Source: an uncultured Alphaproteobacteria bacterium (GTDB lineage: Bacteria > Pseudomonadota > Alphaproteobacteria > HIMB59 > GCA-002718135). From it: a stretch of 64,000 bases of DNA. Shown one piece after another: positions 25,465-33,401 of the stretch. The number at the start of each line of letters is the position of its first letter. The stretch's first letter is position 1. The notes beneath the pieces were generated by a model. The model was not told the DNA's origin and did not search any database. It was given only the letters and a program-made list of their open reading frames with translations. Both the position numbers and the translations under genes were made by a program. Location of the stretch: NCBI GenBank assembly GCA_902521315.1, contig CABYRH010000003.1, forward strand, positions 149,452 through 213,451, written 5' to 3'.

Positions 25465-26516
25465 TGGAATATAAAATTACCAAACTTCAAAATGATAAAG
25501 GTTTAGATATTGATATAGTCAATATTATTAACTCAAATAATTACAGTTTTAGCTTTTATACATATGGTGGCTATATAAGTGAAGTATGTATTCCAACTTC
25601 TTCTAATGACTCTGAAACAGAGGACGTGTTATTAGGTTATGGCAATTTAGATGATTGCCTAGAAGCTCATGGATATTTCAATTCAATTATTGGAAGAGTT
25701 TGTAATAGAATAGGGCAAAGTAAATTTAGTCTTAATGGGGAGAATTATAATGTATATCCTAATACAGCTCCTGATCATCTTCATGGCGGAAAGGAAGGTT
25801 TCAATAAAAAGATTTGGCAAATAGCTGATATTAATAAAAAAAGTGACAGCATTAAAGTAGAGCTCACTTACTATTCTAATCATTTAGAAGAAAACTATCC
25901 TGGCAACTTAGATTGTAAAACTATTTACGAGTTAAATAATAACAATGAAATGTTAATTTCTTTTCATGCTACTACAGATCAAGATACTATTGTTAATATG
26001 ACTAATCATAATTATTGGAACTTTCATGGTCATAAAGATAATTACAAAAATATTACTGAACATGTTGTTAAAATATCATCTAATCAAATTTGTGAAACTG
26101 ATGAAAGCTCAATCCCTACAGGTAAGTTATTAGATATAGTTAATACAAAATATGATCTAAATAATTCGTTTGAAATAAATAATACTTTTTTAAAGAGTGG
26201 TGGTATTGATCACAATTATGTTCTTAAAAATCATTCAATTGATAAATCTATAGCTTCCATCTATAGTAAAATTACTGGCATGGGAGTAGAATACTCAACT
26301 GATCAACCTGGAATACAATTTTATACTGGTAACATGATGAAGGAGTCATACAACGGAAAACATGATAGAAATTATGGTTTACAATATGGAATGTGTTTAG
26401 AGACACAAATCTTCCCTGATGCAATTAATCAACCAAATTTTCCATCAACTATATTAAAAAAAGGTGAAAAATATACTTCAAATACTAAAATAAAATTAAG
26501 AAATGATTTTAAATAA
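25464..26516 (+). CDS. galM: Aldose 1-epimerase (mutarotase)
   Basis: A 350-residue GalM-family protein that interconverts alpha and beta anomers of aldoses. Catalytic and substrate residues are visible: 'DHLHGGKEGFNKKIW' (His), 'TNHNYWNFHG' (general-acid His) and 'CLETQIFPDAINQPNFPS' (general-base Glu). No signal peptide. In sulfoquinovose operons a GalM-like mutarotase often accompanies the glycosidase, because the released anomer must be converted for the isomerase or kinase. Its position between an importer and ComDE- and YihV-like genes fits that role. An ordinary glucose or galactose mutarotase is the alternative. Overlaps the upstream stop by one base. Confidence 0.9.
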   Translation: MEYKITKLQNDKGLDIDIVNIINSNNYSFSFYTYGGYISEVCIPTSSNDSETEDVLLGYGNLDDCLEAHGYFNSIIGRVCNRIGQSKFSLNGENYNVYPNTAPDHLHGGKEGFNKKIWQIADINKKSDSIKVELTYYSNHLEENYPGNLDCKTIYELNNNNEMLISFHATTDQDTIVNMTNHNYWNFHGHKDNYKNITEHVVKISSNQICETDESSIPTGKLLDIVNTKYDLNNSFEINNTFLKSGGIDHNYVLKNHSIDKSIASIYSKITGMGVEYSTDQPGIQFYTGNMMKESYNGKHDRNYGLQYGMCLETQIFPDAINQPNFPSTILKKGEKYTSNTKIKLRNDFK

Positions 26517-26562
26517 ATTAATTTATTGTTTAATCTTTTTATATCTATAGACATCAAAAAAA

Positions 26563-27063
26563 ATGAAAATCAGTAAAAAAATTATCGATAATCTAAAAAA
26601 GGGTGGAGTTGATTTTTACTTAAGTGTTCCATGTAAGTTATTAGCTAACATCATTGATATTCTTGAAAAAGATAAGGAAGTTTATTATTCGGCTGTACCA
26701 CGTGAGGAAGAAGGTATGGGTATCTGTGCTGGAGCTTATTTAGGAAATAAATTTCCTTGTATAATGATGCAGAATACAGGAATAGGAAATTCAGTGAATG
26801 CAATTGTTTCTTTATTACAATTATACCAAATGCCCGTTGTTTTTCTAATTAGTTACAGAGGTACACCAGGTGAACCAGTAGGAGCACAAGGTGGAATGGC
26901 TAAAATAACTGAAGATATTTTACAAACTTTAAGAATACCTCTGTTGCATTGTACTTCAGAAAATGATCTTGAGAAAATTTCAACATTTAGCAAACATGCA
27001 AAAGTTGTTGAGTCACCAGTTGCTATACTATGTGATTTCAATTTAATGAAAGATGATAAATGA
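26563..27063 (+). CDS. comD: Sulfopyruvate decarboxylase alpha-subunit-like (TPP, PYR domain)
   Basis: A 166-residue TPP-enzyme N-terminal (PYR) domain as a separate subunit. 'PREEEGMGICAGAYLG' carries the glutamate that activates the TPP pyrimidine, and 'MQNTGIGNSVNA' and 'ISYRG' closely match archaeal and bacterial ComD sequences as I recall them. ComDE converts 3-sulfopyruvate to sulfoacetaldehyde plus CO2. Phosphonopyruvate decarboxylase is the near alternative, but it is usually one chain. The next gene, overlapping by four bases (ATGA), is the matching beta subunit. Downstream kinase and hydroxyacid dehydrogenase genes support a sulfonate pathway. Confidence 0.85.
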   Translation: MKISKKIIDNLKKGGVDFYLSVPCKLLANIIDILEKDKEVYYSAVPREEEGMGICAGAYLGNKFPCIMMQNTGIGNSVNAIVSLLQLYQMPVVFLISYRGTPGEPVGAQGGMAKITEDILQTLRIPLLHCTSENDLEKISTFSKHAKVVESPVAILCDFNLMKDDK

Positions 27064-27629
27064 ACCGGTTTGACTTATTAAATAAAATACAAAATATTCT
27101 TAAAGATAACTTAGTAATTTGCAATATAGGTCTTCCATCACAAGAATTATATAAAATTAATGATCAACCAAACTTTTTTTATATGTTAGGCAGTATGGGT
27201 TTGTCTTCTTCTATTGGCTTAGGTTTGTCATTATCTCAAAATAAACATGTTATTAGTATAGATGGGGATGGATCTGTTTTAATGAATATGAATACACTAG
27301 CAACAATTGGTAATAGAGCACCATCAAATTATACTTTATTAGTAATTGATAATGGATCATATGGTTCAACTGGGGACCAAAGAACATTCACGGATGAAAA
27401 TACGTCTTTAAAAGATGTCGCACTTGGTGCTGGATGTAAAAAAGTCATCGAATGTTCAGGAGAAGAAACCTTAAATGAGTTATCAAAAGCAATTGAAGAC
27501 AAAAATAATTCTTATGTAATTATTTCAAAGATTAATTCGGGCAATGTTAAAATTGATCCTATACCTCTCAATCCTATAACCATAAGAGATAGGTTTAGAA
27601 AATTTATTGGTATTGTTAAATATCTATAA
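27060..27629 (+). CDS. comE: Sulfopyruvate decarboxylase beta-subunit-like (TPP, PP domain)
   Basis: A 189-residue TPP-enzyme C-terminal (PP) domain. The TPP-Mg motif begins 'IDGDGSVLMNMNTLATI' and ends 'IDNGSYGSTGDQ'. 'LGSMGLSSSIGLGLSLS' before it is the usual helix of ComE-type subunits. With the alpha subunit it makes a heteromeric decarboxylase for sulfopyruvate. The split subunit layout is the ComDE one. Translation is coupled to the alpha gene by an ATGA overlap, and the kinase gene follows after nine bases. Confidence 0.85.
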   Translation: MNRFDLLNKIQNILKDNLVICNIGLPSQELYKINDQPNFFYMLGSMGLSSSIGLGLSLSQNKHVISIDGDGSVLMNMNTLATIGNRAPSNYTLLVIDNGSYGSTGDQRTFTDENTSLKDVALGAGCKKVIECSGEETLNELSKAIEDKNNSYVIISKINSGNVKIDPIPLNPITIRDRFRKFIGIVKYL

Positions 27630-27638
27630 AAGCCTTTT

Positions 27639-28547
27639 ATGATCATTTGTGTAGGATCTATATTTGCAGACTATATAAGTAAAATAGACAAGTTTCCAAA
27701 AAAACCAATTAAGGTTTTATCAAGTGGTATTGATAGAAGACTAGGTGGATCAGCGGCGGTATCAGCATTTACTGCTAAAAAATTAGGATTTAACTCAAAG
27801 TTTATTGGTAAATTTGGTGATGACGATTCATCAATTTTCTTAAGAAATGAATTTAAAAAATTTTCTATAAATATCGATAAATCTATTATTATAAAAAATT
27901 GTCAATCATCTCAAAGTTTTGTAATCGAAGATACTAAAGGTGAAAGATTGCTGGCAGCTTACAATGATCCAAAGTTACTTAAATATAAAAAATTGCCGAC
28001 TTTAGAGTTTAGAAAAAAGGATATTTATTCAATAGATATGAGATGGATTGGTGTAGCTACTAAAATTGCTATCAGTGCTAAGGAAAAAAATATTAAATGT
28101 GTTGCTGATTTGGATAACTTTAAAAAATCTTCGAGTATTTCAAAGATCATAAAAAATGCTTCCCATCCTATATTCTCTGAAGAGGGTTTGAAAACATATA
28201 TAAAAAATAAGAATTTTGAATCAGCTCTTTTTCAAATATTTAATGAAACAAAAAAATTTGTAGCTGTTACTATGGGATCAAGAGGAGTTTATTGGGTAGA
28301 AAATAATTCATTATATCACTGTAAAGTTCCTAAAGTAAAAACTGTTGAAACAAATTGTGCAGGAGATGTTTTTCATGGTGCTTTTGCATCAGCTTTATCA
28401 CAACACAAATCAAATTCTGAAAGTATTTTATTTGCTGCTGCAACAGCAACATTAAAGTGTATGAAAACTGGTGGAATATACTCAATACCTAAAATGAGTA
28501 TAGTAAATAAATTTATAAAAAAATTGAAAATTACAAAAATTAAATGA
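27639..28547 (+). CDS. PfkB-family sugar kinase resembling sulfofructose kinase (YihV-like)
   Basis: A 302-residue ribokinase-fold enzyme. Compared from memory with E. coli YihV, the shared stretches are unusual for other PfkB kinases: 'SSQSFVIEDTKGERLL' plus a following 'Y.DP.L', a 'D.RW' strand, 'PIFSEEGL', and 'AGDVFHGAFA' with the catalytic Asp. YihV phosphorylates 6-deoxy-6-sulfofructose at C1. One oddity is the anion-hole motif, which reads 'NCAGD' where most PfkB kinases have 'GAGD'. The gene is embedded between ComDE-like and sulfolactate-dehydrogenase-like genes and overlaps the latter by four bases. A kinase for another keto-sugar remains possible. Confidence 0.75.
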   Translation: MIICVGSIFADYISKIDKFPKKPIKVLSSGIDRRLGGSAAVSAFTAKKLGFNSKFIGKFGDDDSSIFLRNEFKKFSINIDKSIIIKNCQSSQSFVIEDTKGERLLAAYNDPKLLKYKKLPTLEFRKKDIYSIDMRWIGVATKIAISAKEKNIKCVADLDNFKKSSSISKIIKNASHPIFSEEGLKTYIKNKNFESALFQIFNETKKFVAVTMGSRGVYWVENNSLYHCKVPKVKTVETNCAGDVFHGAFASALSQHKSNSESILFAAATATLKCMKTGGIYSIPKMSIVNKFIKKLKITKIK

Positions 28548-29479
28548 TAAAAATATTAATTACAGAATTTTTAAATAAAGAGGCTTTAAAAAATTTACAT
28601 CAAGATTTTAACATTACATACAGATCTGAATCTTGGTCAGATAAAGATTATTTAGAAAATGAAATACACAACTTTGATGGAATCATTGTAAGAAATAAAA
28701 CAAAACTAGATAAGTTTCTTTTAGAAAGGGCTCTTAAATTAAAATTTATAGGAAGACTTGGTGTCGGTCTTGATAATATAGATACTGAATATTGCAAAAA
28801 TAATAATATATTTGTCCAACCTGCAACAGGCATGAATGCTGATTCTGTTGCTGAGTACGTAATTAATTCATCACTAACGCTTTTAAAAAAAACTACAATT
28901 GTAAATGCACAAACTCAAAATGGAAAATGGCCAAGGACTACAATTAATACAATGGAAATGAGTGGTAAAACATTAGGACTTATAGGATTTGGAAATATAT
29001 CAAAAAAAGTTCTAAAGCTTGCTAACGCTTTTGATGTTTCTACAATTACATTTGATCCATATGTGTCTCTAGAAGAAACAAATTCACATAATGTCAGAAG
29101 GGTATCTTTTGAAGAAATTCTTAATTTTGCAGATATCATATCTATTCATGTTCCTCTTAATAATGAAACAAAATACATGTTTAATAATGAGTCATTTATT
29201 AAAATGAAAAAAAAACCAATAATTATTAATTCTTCAAGAGGAGGTGTAATAAACGAAACAGACTTACTTAATGCTTATTTTAATAATAATATTTCTGGTT
29301 TTGCTTTAGATGTTTTTGAAAGCGAGCCTGTTAATGAAAAATTTTTATCAAAGATAACAAATGAAATGAATTGTATTCTAACACCACATAATGCAGGAGT
29401 AACTGAACAATCTAATGAAAGGGTTAGTAAATTTATTATAAAAAAAACAAATGAATTTCTTCAGAATTTTATAAATTAA
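28544..29479 (+). CDS. D-2-hydroxyacid dehydrogenase, (S)-sulfolactate dehydrogenase-like
   Basis: A 311-residue NAD-dependent 2-hydroxyacid dehydrogenase. 'GRLGVGLDNID' ends the first part of the substrate domain. The Rossmann motif is 'GLIGFGNIS', and the catalytic Arg, Glu and His appear in 'NSSRGGV', 'FESEPV' and 'LTPHNAG'. It lacks the C-terminal regulatory domain of SerA. Sulfolactate dehydrogenase SlcC, which makes 3-sulfopyruvate from (S)-sulfolactate, belongs to this branch and would feed ComDE two genes upstream. The N-terminal 'ILITEFLN' resembles SlcC-type 'ISEFMD' from memory. Simple glycerate or lactate dehydrogenase activity is the alternative. Overlaps the convergent oxidoreductase gene at its end. 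Confidence 0.8.
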   Translation: MIKILITEFLNKEALKNLHQDFNITYRSESWSDKDYLENEIHNFDGIIVRNKTKLDKFLLERALKLKFIGRLGVGLDNIDTEYCKNNNIFVQPATGMNADSVAEYVINSSLTLLKKTTIVNAQTQNGKWPRTTINTMEMSGKTLGLIGFGNISKKVLKLANAFDVSTITFDPYVSLEETNSHNVRRVSFEEILNFADIISIHVPLNNETKYMFNNESFIKMKKKPIIINSSRGGVINETDLLNAYFNNNISGFALDVFESEPVNEKFLSKITNEMNCILTPHNAGVTEQSNERVSKFIIKKTNEFLQNFIN

Positions 29480-30557
29480 ATTCACTCATTTTAATAACAC
29501 GATTTTCTTTTATCGATAGTTCTGCTGCTTGACCTATAGCAACGGACATTAAACCATCTTCGAGAGAAACATCAGGTAGTGTATTATTTTTAATAGCATC
29601 ATAAAATGCCAAATGTTCAAAATATGTTGATCCATGATGGTGTCCTGCCATTAATATTTTTTTATCAACTTCCATATCATCAGTTATTATAGTAGAACTA
29701 TTCCTCATTCCCATTTTTACTTGAGATATATTTTTACCGGAATCGTGAGATGGAACAAATGCTTCAATTTTCCCTTTGTCTCCAACAGCTACTACTTCTT
29801 CCTGGTATTCAGAATTTTCTGCAAACATACATAAATCTAATAATCCTCTAACACCACTTTGAAAATCAATTATTACGAATCCATTATCAATAATATCTGG
29901 TACCTTACCACTGTATTTTTCATCAAGATGATTCACATCTTGACTGCCGCTTGCAAAAACTTGTTTAACTTCACTTTGAGTTATAAATCTCATCAAATCA
30001 AAAAAATGACAACATTTTTCAACCATTGTACCACCAGTGTTTGAATCAAATCTATTCCAATTATCAACTTTTTTAAGAAATGGAAAACGATGTTCACGAA
30101 TAGACACCATTTTTAATTTACCTAAAGTTTTATTATGAACTCTTTCAATTAATTTTTTAACAGGTGGCATATATCTGTATTCCATGCCTACCCAAATCAC
30201 TTTTGAATAATCTTTTGAAATTAATTGAAATTTTTTACAATCATCAATGGTTGTGCAAAGTGGCTTTTCTATTAAAAGATGTTTATTGGTTTTCAAAATT
30301 TTTTCTAAAACTTCAATATGAGTAAAATTTGGAGTGGCAATTATATATGCATCTGCATCATCGTTATTTATTAATTCATCTAAGTTCTTATATGAGTTAA
30401 AATCATTCGTAATAAGCGAAGAAGATTGGTTTAATGAACCCTCGTTAGGATCACATATTGAAGTGACTTTAGCGTTATCTAATAAATTAACATTTTTAAT
30501 ATGTTCCTGACCCATAGTTCCTGCGCCAATGATTCCATATTTAATAAAGCTACTCAT
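29469..30557 (-). CDS. Gfo/Idh/MocA-family oxidoreductase
   Basis: A 362-residue NAD(P)-binding protein with the N-terminal motif 'YGIIGAGTMGQEHI', 'IATPNFTH' and the catalytic 'EKP' lysine ('LLIEKPLCTT'). The C-terminal alpha/beta domain contains the 'TMVEKCCHFFDLMRF' helix that normally carries the active-site Asp/His. Members oxidise sugars or inositols, and some (GH109, GH188) are NAD-dependent glycosidases, including a sulfoquinovosidase family. With no GH31-type sulfoquinovosidase in this locus, a glycosidase role is an attractive inference. It is translated after the isomerase-like gene with an ATGA overlap, and runs towards the sulfonate operon. Confidence 0.85.
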   Translation of the reverse strand: MSSFIKYGIIGAGTMGQEHIKNVNLLDNAKVTSICDPNEGSLNQSSSLITNDFNSYKNLDELINNDDADAYIIATPNFTHIEVLEKILKTNKHLLIEKPLCTTIDDCKKFQLISKDYSKVIWVGMEYRYMPPVKKLIERVHNKTLGKLKMVSIREHRFPFLKKVDNWNRFDSNTGGTMVEKCCHFFDLMRFITQSEVKQVFASGSQDVNHLDEKYSGKVPDIIDNGFVIIDFQSGVRGLLDLCMFAENSEYQEEVVAVGDKGKIEAFVPSHDSGKNISQVKMGMRNSSTIITDDMEVDKKILMAGHHHGSTYFEHLAFYDAIKNNTLPDVSLEDGLMSVAIGQAAELSIKENRVIKMSEFNL

Positions 30558-31927
30558 ATTGTATATGTTGGTATTTGTAATTTAGTTCCTAAATTTTGTA
30601 TATCTTTAAAAATATTTCCGTAAGTAAATGCTAAATGATGTTCCAATCCACTTAAGAATATTTTTTTTATTTTTTTATTTGTATTTTTTCCTAAACTTAC
30701 TACTCCGGAAGTACCAGAGAAAGATTTTTTTCTCTTAATAATTTCCCCTCTTGCTATAAAAAATTTTAATTTGTTTTCAGATTTTGAAACTCTGAAGATA
30801 GTTATTTTACCTGGTTTTAAAGCAAAGTCATGAAGTAAGGGTTTTTTTCGATTTGAATGTACAGTTACATTAGCCTTATTTTTTTCCGCCATACTTATAG
30901 GTGCAAGTCCACAATGCCAGAATACTGCAGTGTTGTCTTTTATATCTAAATCAACAATATCTACCAGAAGTGAGGGCTTATTATTTAATTGATTTAAAAT
31001 ATTACAACTTAGGCTTCCAAGAACATCTGCTTCACATGCAGAACTTATTTTTTTTTCGTTCATCATCGCCATTGGAGCACACGAAGCACAACCATATTCA
31101 GTAAACATTTCTGGCCAACATCTCACTGCAAAAGCATCAAACTTTTCTTTTTTTTGAATTTTTTCCAGTCCATGAAATAATGAAATACTTTTTTCAACTT
31201 CAATTTGATTAAGATTTTTTAAATCTTTGAAATTTTTTTCAAAAATTTTTTTAGTATTTATAATTTCATTTTTCTTTATTTTACTAGAAATTTTAAATAA
31301 TTTTTTTAAACTAATTTTAGAAACATTTGTATGAAGTTTATTTTTTAATTCACTCTCTTTATAGTCACATGTATCAAAACCATCTGGTCTTTTACCAACT
31401 AAAGCTATTTTAGGATTTGAGAAGGTAATCTGTTTAAAATTCTTTTCAGAGTTTTCAATTTTTTTTAAATAGCTTTTATTTAAAGTGTCTTTACTATTTA
31501 TAAACTCAATAATTTTTTTGTTGAAGTATTTAATTTCTTTATCAAAGATAACAAAATCAGAATAAATTTTGTTTTTTATCAATGAATGTAATCCTAAATT
31601 AACTCCACAAAGAGAATTTAGTCTTAATCTGCCTCCAGTTCTTTTTTCTTTAAAAGATATAAAAAAAATTGGTTTTTTAAAATGTTTAGTGAATTTTTTA
31701 ATAAATTTTGAGTCAGTAAAAGTTGACTGAATAATTAAATATTTTTTACATTTTTTTTGCTTAAAAAAAGACAATGCTTCTTCACTAATTTCATCATTTG
31801 TAACTAATTTTTCAAAAAAAATAATGTTATTACTTAATTTGTTTAATCTTTTTTCTACTAAGTTTATTTTTTCGTTTGCAAAATTTACATCAAATGTTTC
31901 TCTACCAAGTTTAAGACAACCAATCAT
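30554..31927 (-). CDS. L-fucose/L-arabinose isomerase-fold protein
   Basis: A 457-residue protein whose C-terminal half has the fucose-isomerase metal site: 'SACEADVLGSLSCNIL' (Glu), 'LVDIVDLD', 'FWHCGLAPISM' and the late 'GLEHHLAFTYGN' (His). The N-terminal half is lysine-rich and divergent, with a few family traits ('GKRPDGFD', 'FAVRCWPEM', 'GCASCAPM'). These enzymes isomerise aldoses to ketoses with a divalent metal. Beside a sulfofructose-kinase-like gene, the expected reaction is sulfoquinovose to sulfofructose, replacing YihS. Fucose or another deoxy-sugar is the alternative. It is the first gene of a minus-strand pair with the Gfo/Idh/MocA gene. Confidence 0.8.
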   Translation of the reverse strand: MIGCLKLGRETFDVNFANEKINLVEKRLNKLSNNIIFFEKLVTNDEISEEALSFFKQKKCKKYLIIQSTFTDSKFIKKFTKHFKKPIFFISFKEKRTGGRLRLNSLCGVNLGLHSLIKNKIYSDFVIFDKEIKYFNKKIIEFINSKDTLNKSYLKKIENSEKNFKQITFSNPKIALVGKRPDGFDTCDYKESELKNKLHTNVSKISLKKLFKISSKIKKNEIINTKKIFEKNFKDLKNLNQIEVEKSISLFHGLEKIQKKEKFDAFAVRCWPEMFTEYGCASCAPMAMMNEKKISSACEADVLGSLSCNILNQLNNKPSLLVDIVDLDIKDNTAVFWHCGLAPISMAEKNKANVTVHSNRKKPLLHDFALKPGKITIFRVSKSENKLKFFIARGEIIKRKKSFSGTSGVVSLGKNTNKKIKKIFLSGLEHHLAFTYGNIFKDIQNLGTKLQIPTYTI

Positions 31928-32096
31928 TTAAAGCTTCCTATTACGAAAATATCTTCTTTTTTTTGTGATTACAACTTTACCAAGTAAAAAACAAAAAAAC
32001 ACAATATTTTTCCATTCTATAGTGCCTTTTATTATCAATTTCACTTGTATAAATTTTTACTATATGTTTATGTTTGAACATTAAATTGGAGGAATA

Positions 32097-33353
32097 ATGA
32101 TAAAATTAATTCTAAAAAAACTTTCAATTACTTTTATTGCAATCTCTTTTACTGTAATTTCTTCTGTAGCTTCTGCAGAAATAACAATAACTTGGCCGTC
32201 TATTTGGGTTGGAAAAGATTCAAAAACTACAGTTATTGGAGAACTAATAGATGAATTTAATGCAGCAAATGCAGGTTCAATAAAAGTAGTGGTTGAAGAA
32301 CAAACTGACTATGACATTTATGCTCAAAAACTAACTGCTCAGATAGCGACAGGTGAATTACCTGACATAATGACAGTTGGTGCTCAGCTTTTAGATGTTT
32401 TACATAGAAGTGGGAAAGCAATGGATCTTGCTCCTCATATAAATTCAGATCCACATTGGAATAATGTATATCCAGAAAATGCACTTCAATCTGCTATGAC
32501 TGATGGAGTTCTTTCAGCATTGCCATACGAACTTTTCGTAACTCCTGTTACTTATAATAAAAAAATATTAAAGGAAGCAGGTTATGATGAGTTCCCTGAC
32601 AATTATGATGATTTTTTCAAAATGTGTGAAGCAATTACTGCTAATGGTAAAGTTTGTACATCTCAAATGACTGGTAAAAATGGTTGGACATCAATGTTAT
32701 GGTATTCACAAGCATTAGCTTCTGCTGGTGGACCTGATATCTATGAAAAAGGTCTCGATCATCCAGCCTATGTCAAAGCTTTTGAAGTTATGGAAAAAAT
32801 GTATCAATATACAACTAGTGATGCCATTGGTGCAGATGCAGGTGTTTCAGGAGGTCATTTCCTAAATGAAAGAACTGCAGTATTTATGAATGGTCCATGG
32901 TTTATTGCACGATACACTTCTGACGGTATACCTGGTCTACATGAAAATATAGGTGTCGCTGCTGCTCCCATGTTAATGGGTGGTGAAGGCTCGCCTGGAG
33001 GTTATGTAGGTGGTAGACAATCATCATTAGCTGCAGGTAAACAATCTGACCCTGCAAAAGAAGAAGCAATAGTTAAGTTTTTAAAGTGGCTAACTATTCC
33101 TGAAAATGTTGCAAGGCTATCTTATAGTTCAGGTGCGATGTTCATTGTTAATGCTGATTTACCTAATGATATGGATAGACTGTTCATAGAAATGAAACAG
33201 GGAATAAGTGACGCTCCTTATGTTGCTCCTATCTTTCAAAACGGAATTGGCTCTTTAGCGGTAGCTAGTGAATTTCCACAAGCATTGTCTGCTTTAGCCT
33301 TAGGTGATGTTACACCTGAAGGTGCAGTAGAAATGTTACAAGACGCTGAATAA
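32097..33353 (+). CDS. ABC importer substrate-binding protein, family 1 (sugar type)
   Basis: A 418-residue periplasmic sugar-binding protein. The signal peptide covers about residues 1-27 ('...VISSVASA'). Mature features are 'ELPDIMTVGAQLLDVLHRSGKAMDL', 'YNKKILKEAGYDEFPDNYDDF' and 'NGPWFIARY', all usual for family 1. A strong ribosome site GGAGGA precedes the ATG. It starts a transcript with two permeases, a sulfatase, an FGE-fold protein and a glycosidase-like protein, so the ligand is probably a sulfated sugar or glycoside. A perfect 12-base stem-loop follows its stop. Confidence 0.9.
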   Translation: MIKLILKKLSITFIAISFTVISSVASAEITITWPSIWVGKDSKTTVIGELIDEFNAANAGSIKVVVEEQTDYDIYAQKLTAQIATGELPDIMTVGAQLLDVLHRSGKAMDLAPHINSDPHWNNVYPENALQSAMTDGVLSALPYELFVTPVTYNKKILKEAGYDEFPDNYDDFFKMCEAITANGKVCTSQMTGKNGWTSMLWYSQALASAGGPDIYEKGLDHPAYVKAFEVMEKMYQYTTSDAIGADAGVSGGHFLNERTAVFMNGPWFIARYTSDGIPGLHENIGVAAAPMLMGGEGSPGGYVGGRQSSLAAGKQSDPAKEEAIVKFLKWLTIPENVARLSYSSGAMFIVNADLPNDMDRLFIEMKQGISDAPYVAPIFQNGIGSLAVASEFPQALSALALGDVTPEGAVEMLQDAE

Positions 33354-33362
33354 TAACTTAAT

Positions 33363-33392
33363 AACTATGAGGTATTTTTATACCTCATAGTT
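33363..33392. other. Intercistronic stem-loop between binding-protein and permease genes
   Basis: Arms AACTATGAGGTA (33363-33374) and TACCTCATAGTT (33381-33392) match perfectly across a six-base loop, with TTATTT after. It may act as a leaky terminator or protect the binding-protein message. Confidence 0.75.
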
Positions 33393-33401
33393 TATTTAAC
33401 T

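Noticed and set aside
26563-27629. Phosphonopyruvate decarboxylase
   Set aside because: Usually a single chain; the split subunits and the 'REEEG.GICAGAYLG' block fit ComDE better, and no phosphonate mutase gene is present. Not fully excluded.
31928-32096. RNA gene or riboswitch in the larger gaps (also 18108-18258, 44290-44444, 49332-49505, 57726-57867)
   Set aside because: Read for tRNA-like cloverleafs, GC-rich islands and known riboswitch cores; only AT-rich promoter-like sequence was seen, apart from the palindromes and small ORF listed.
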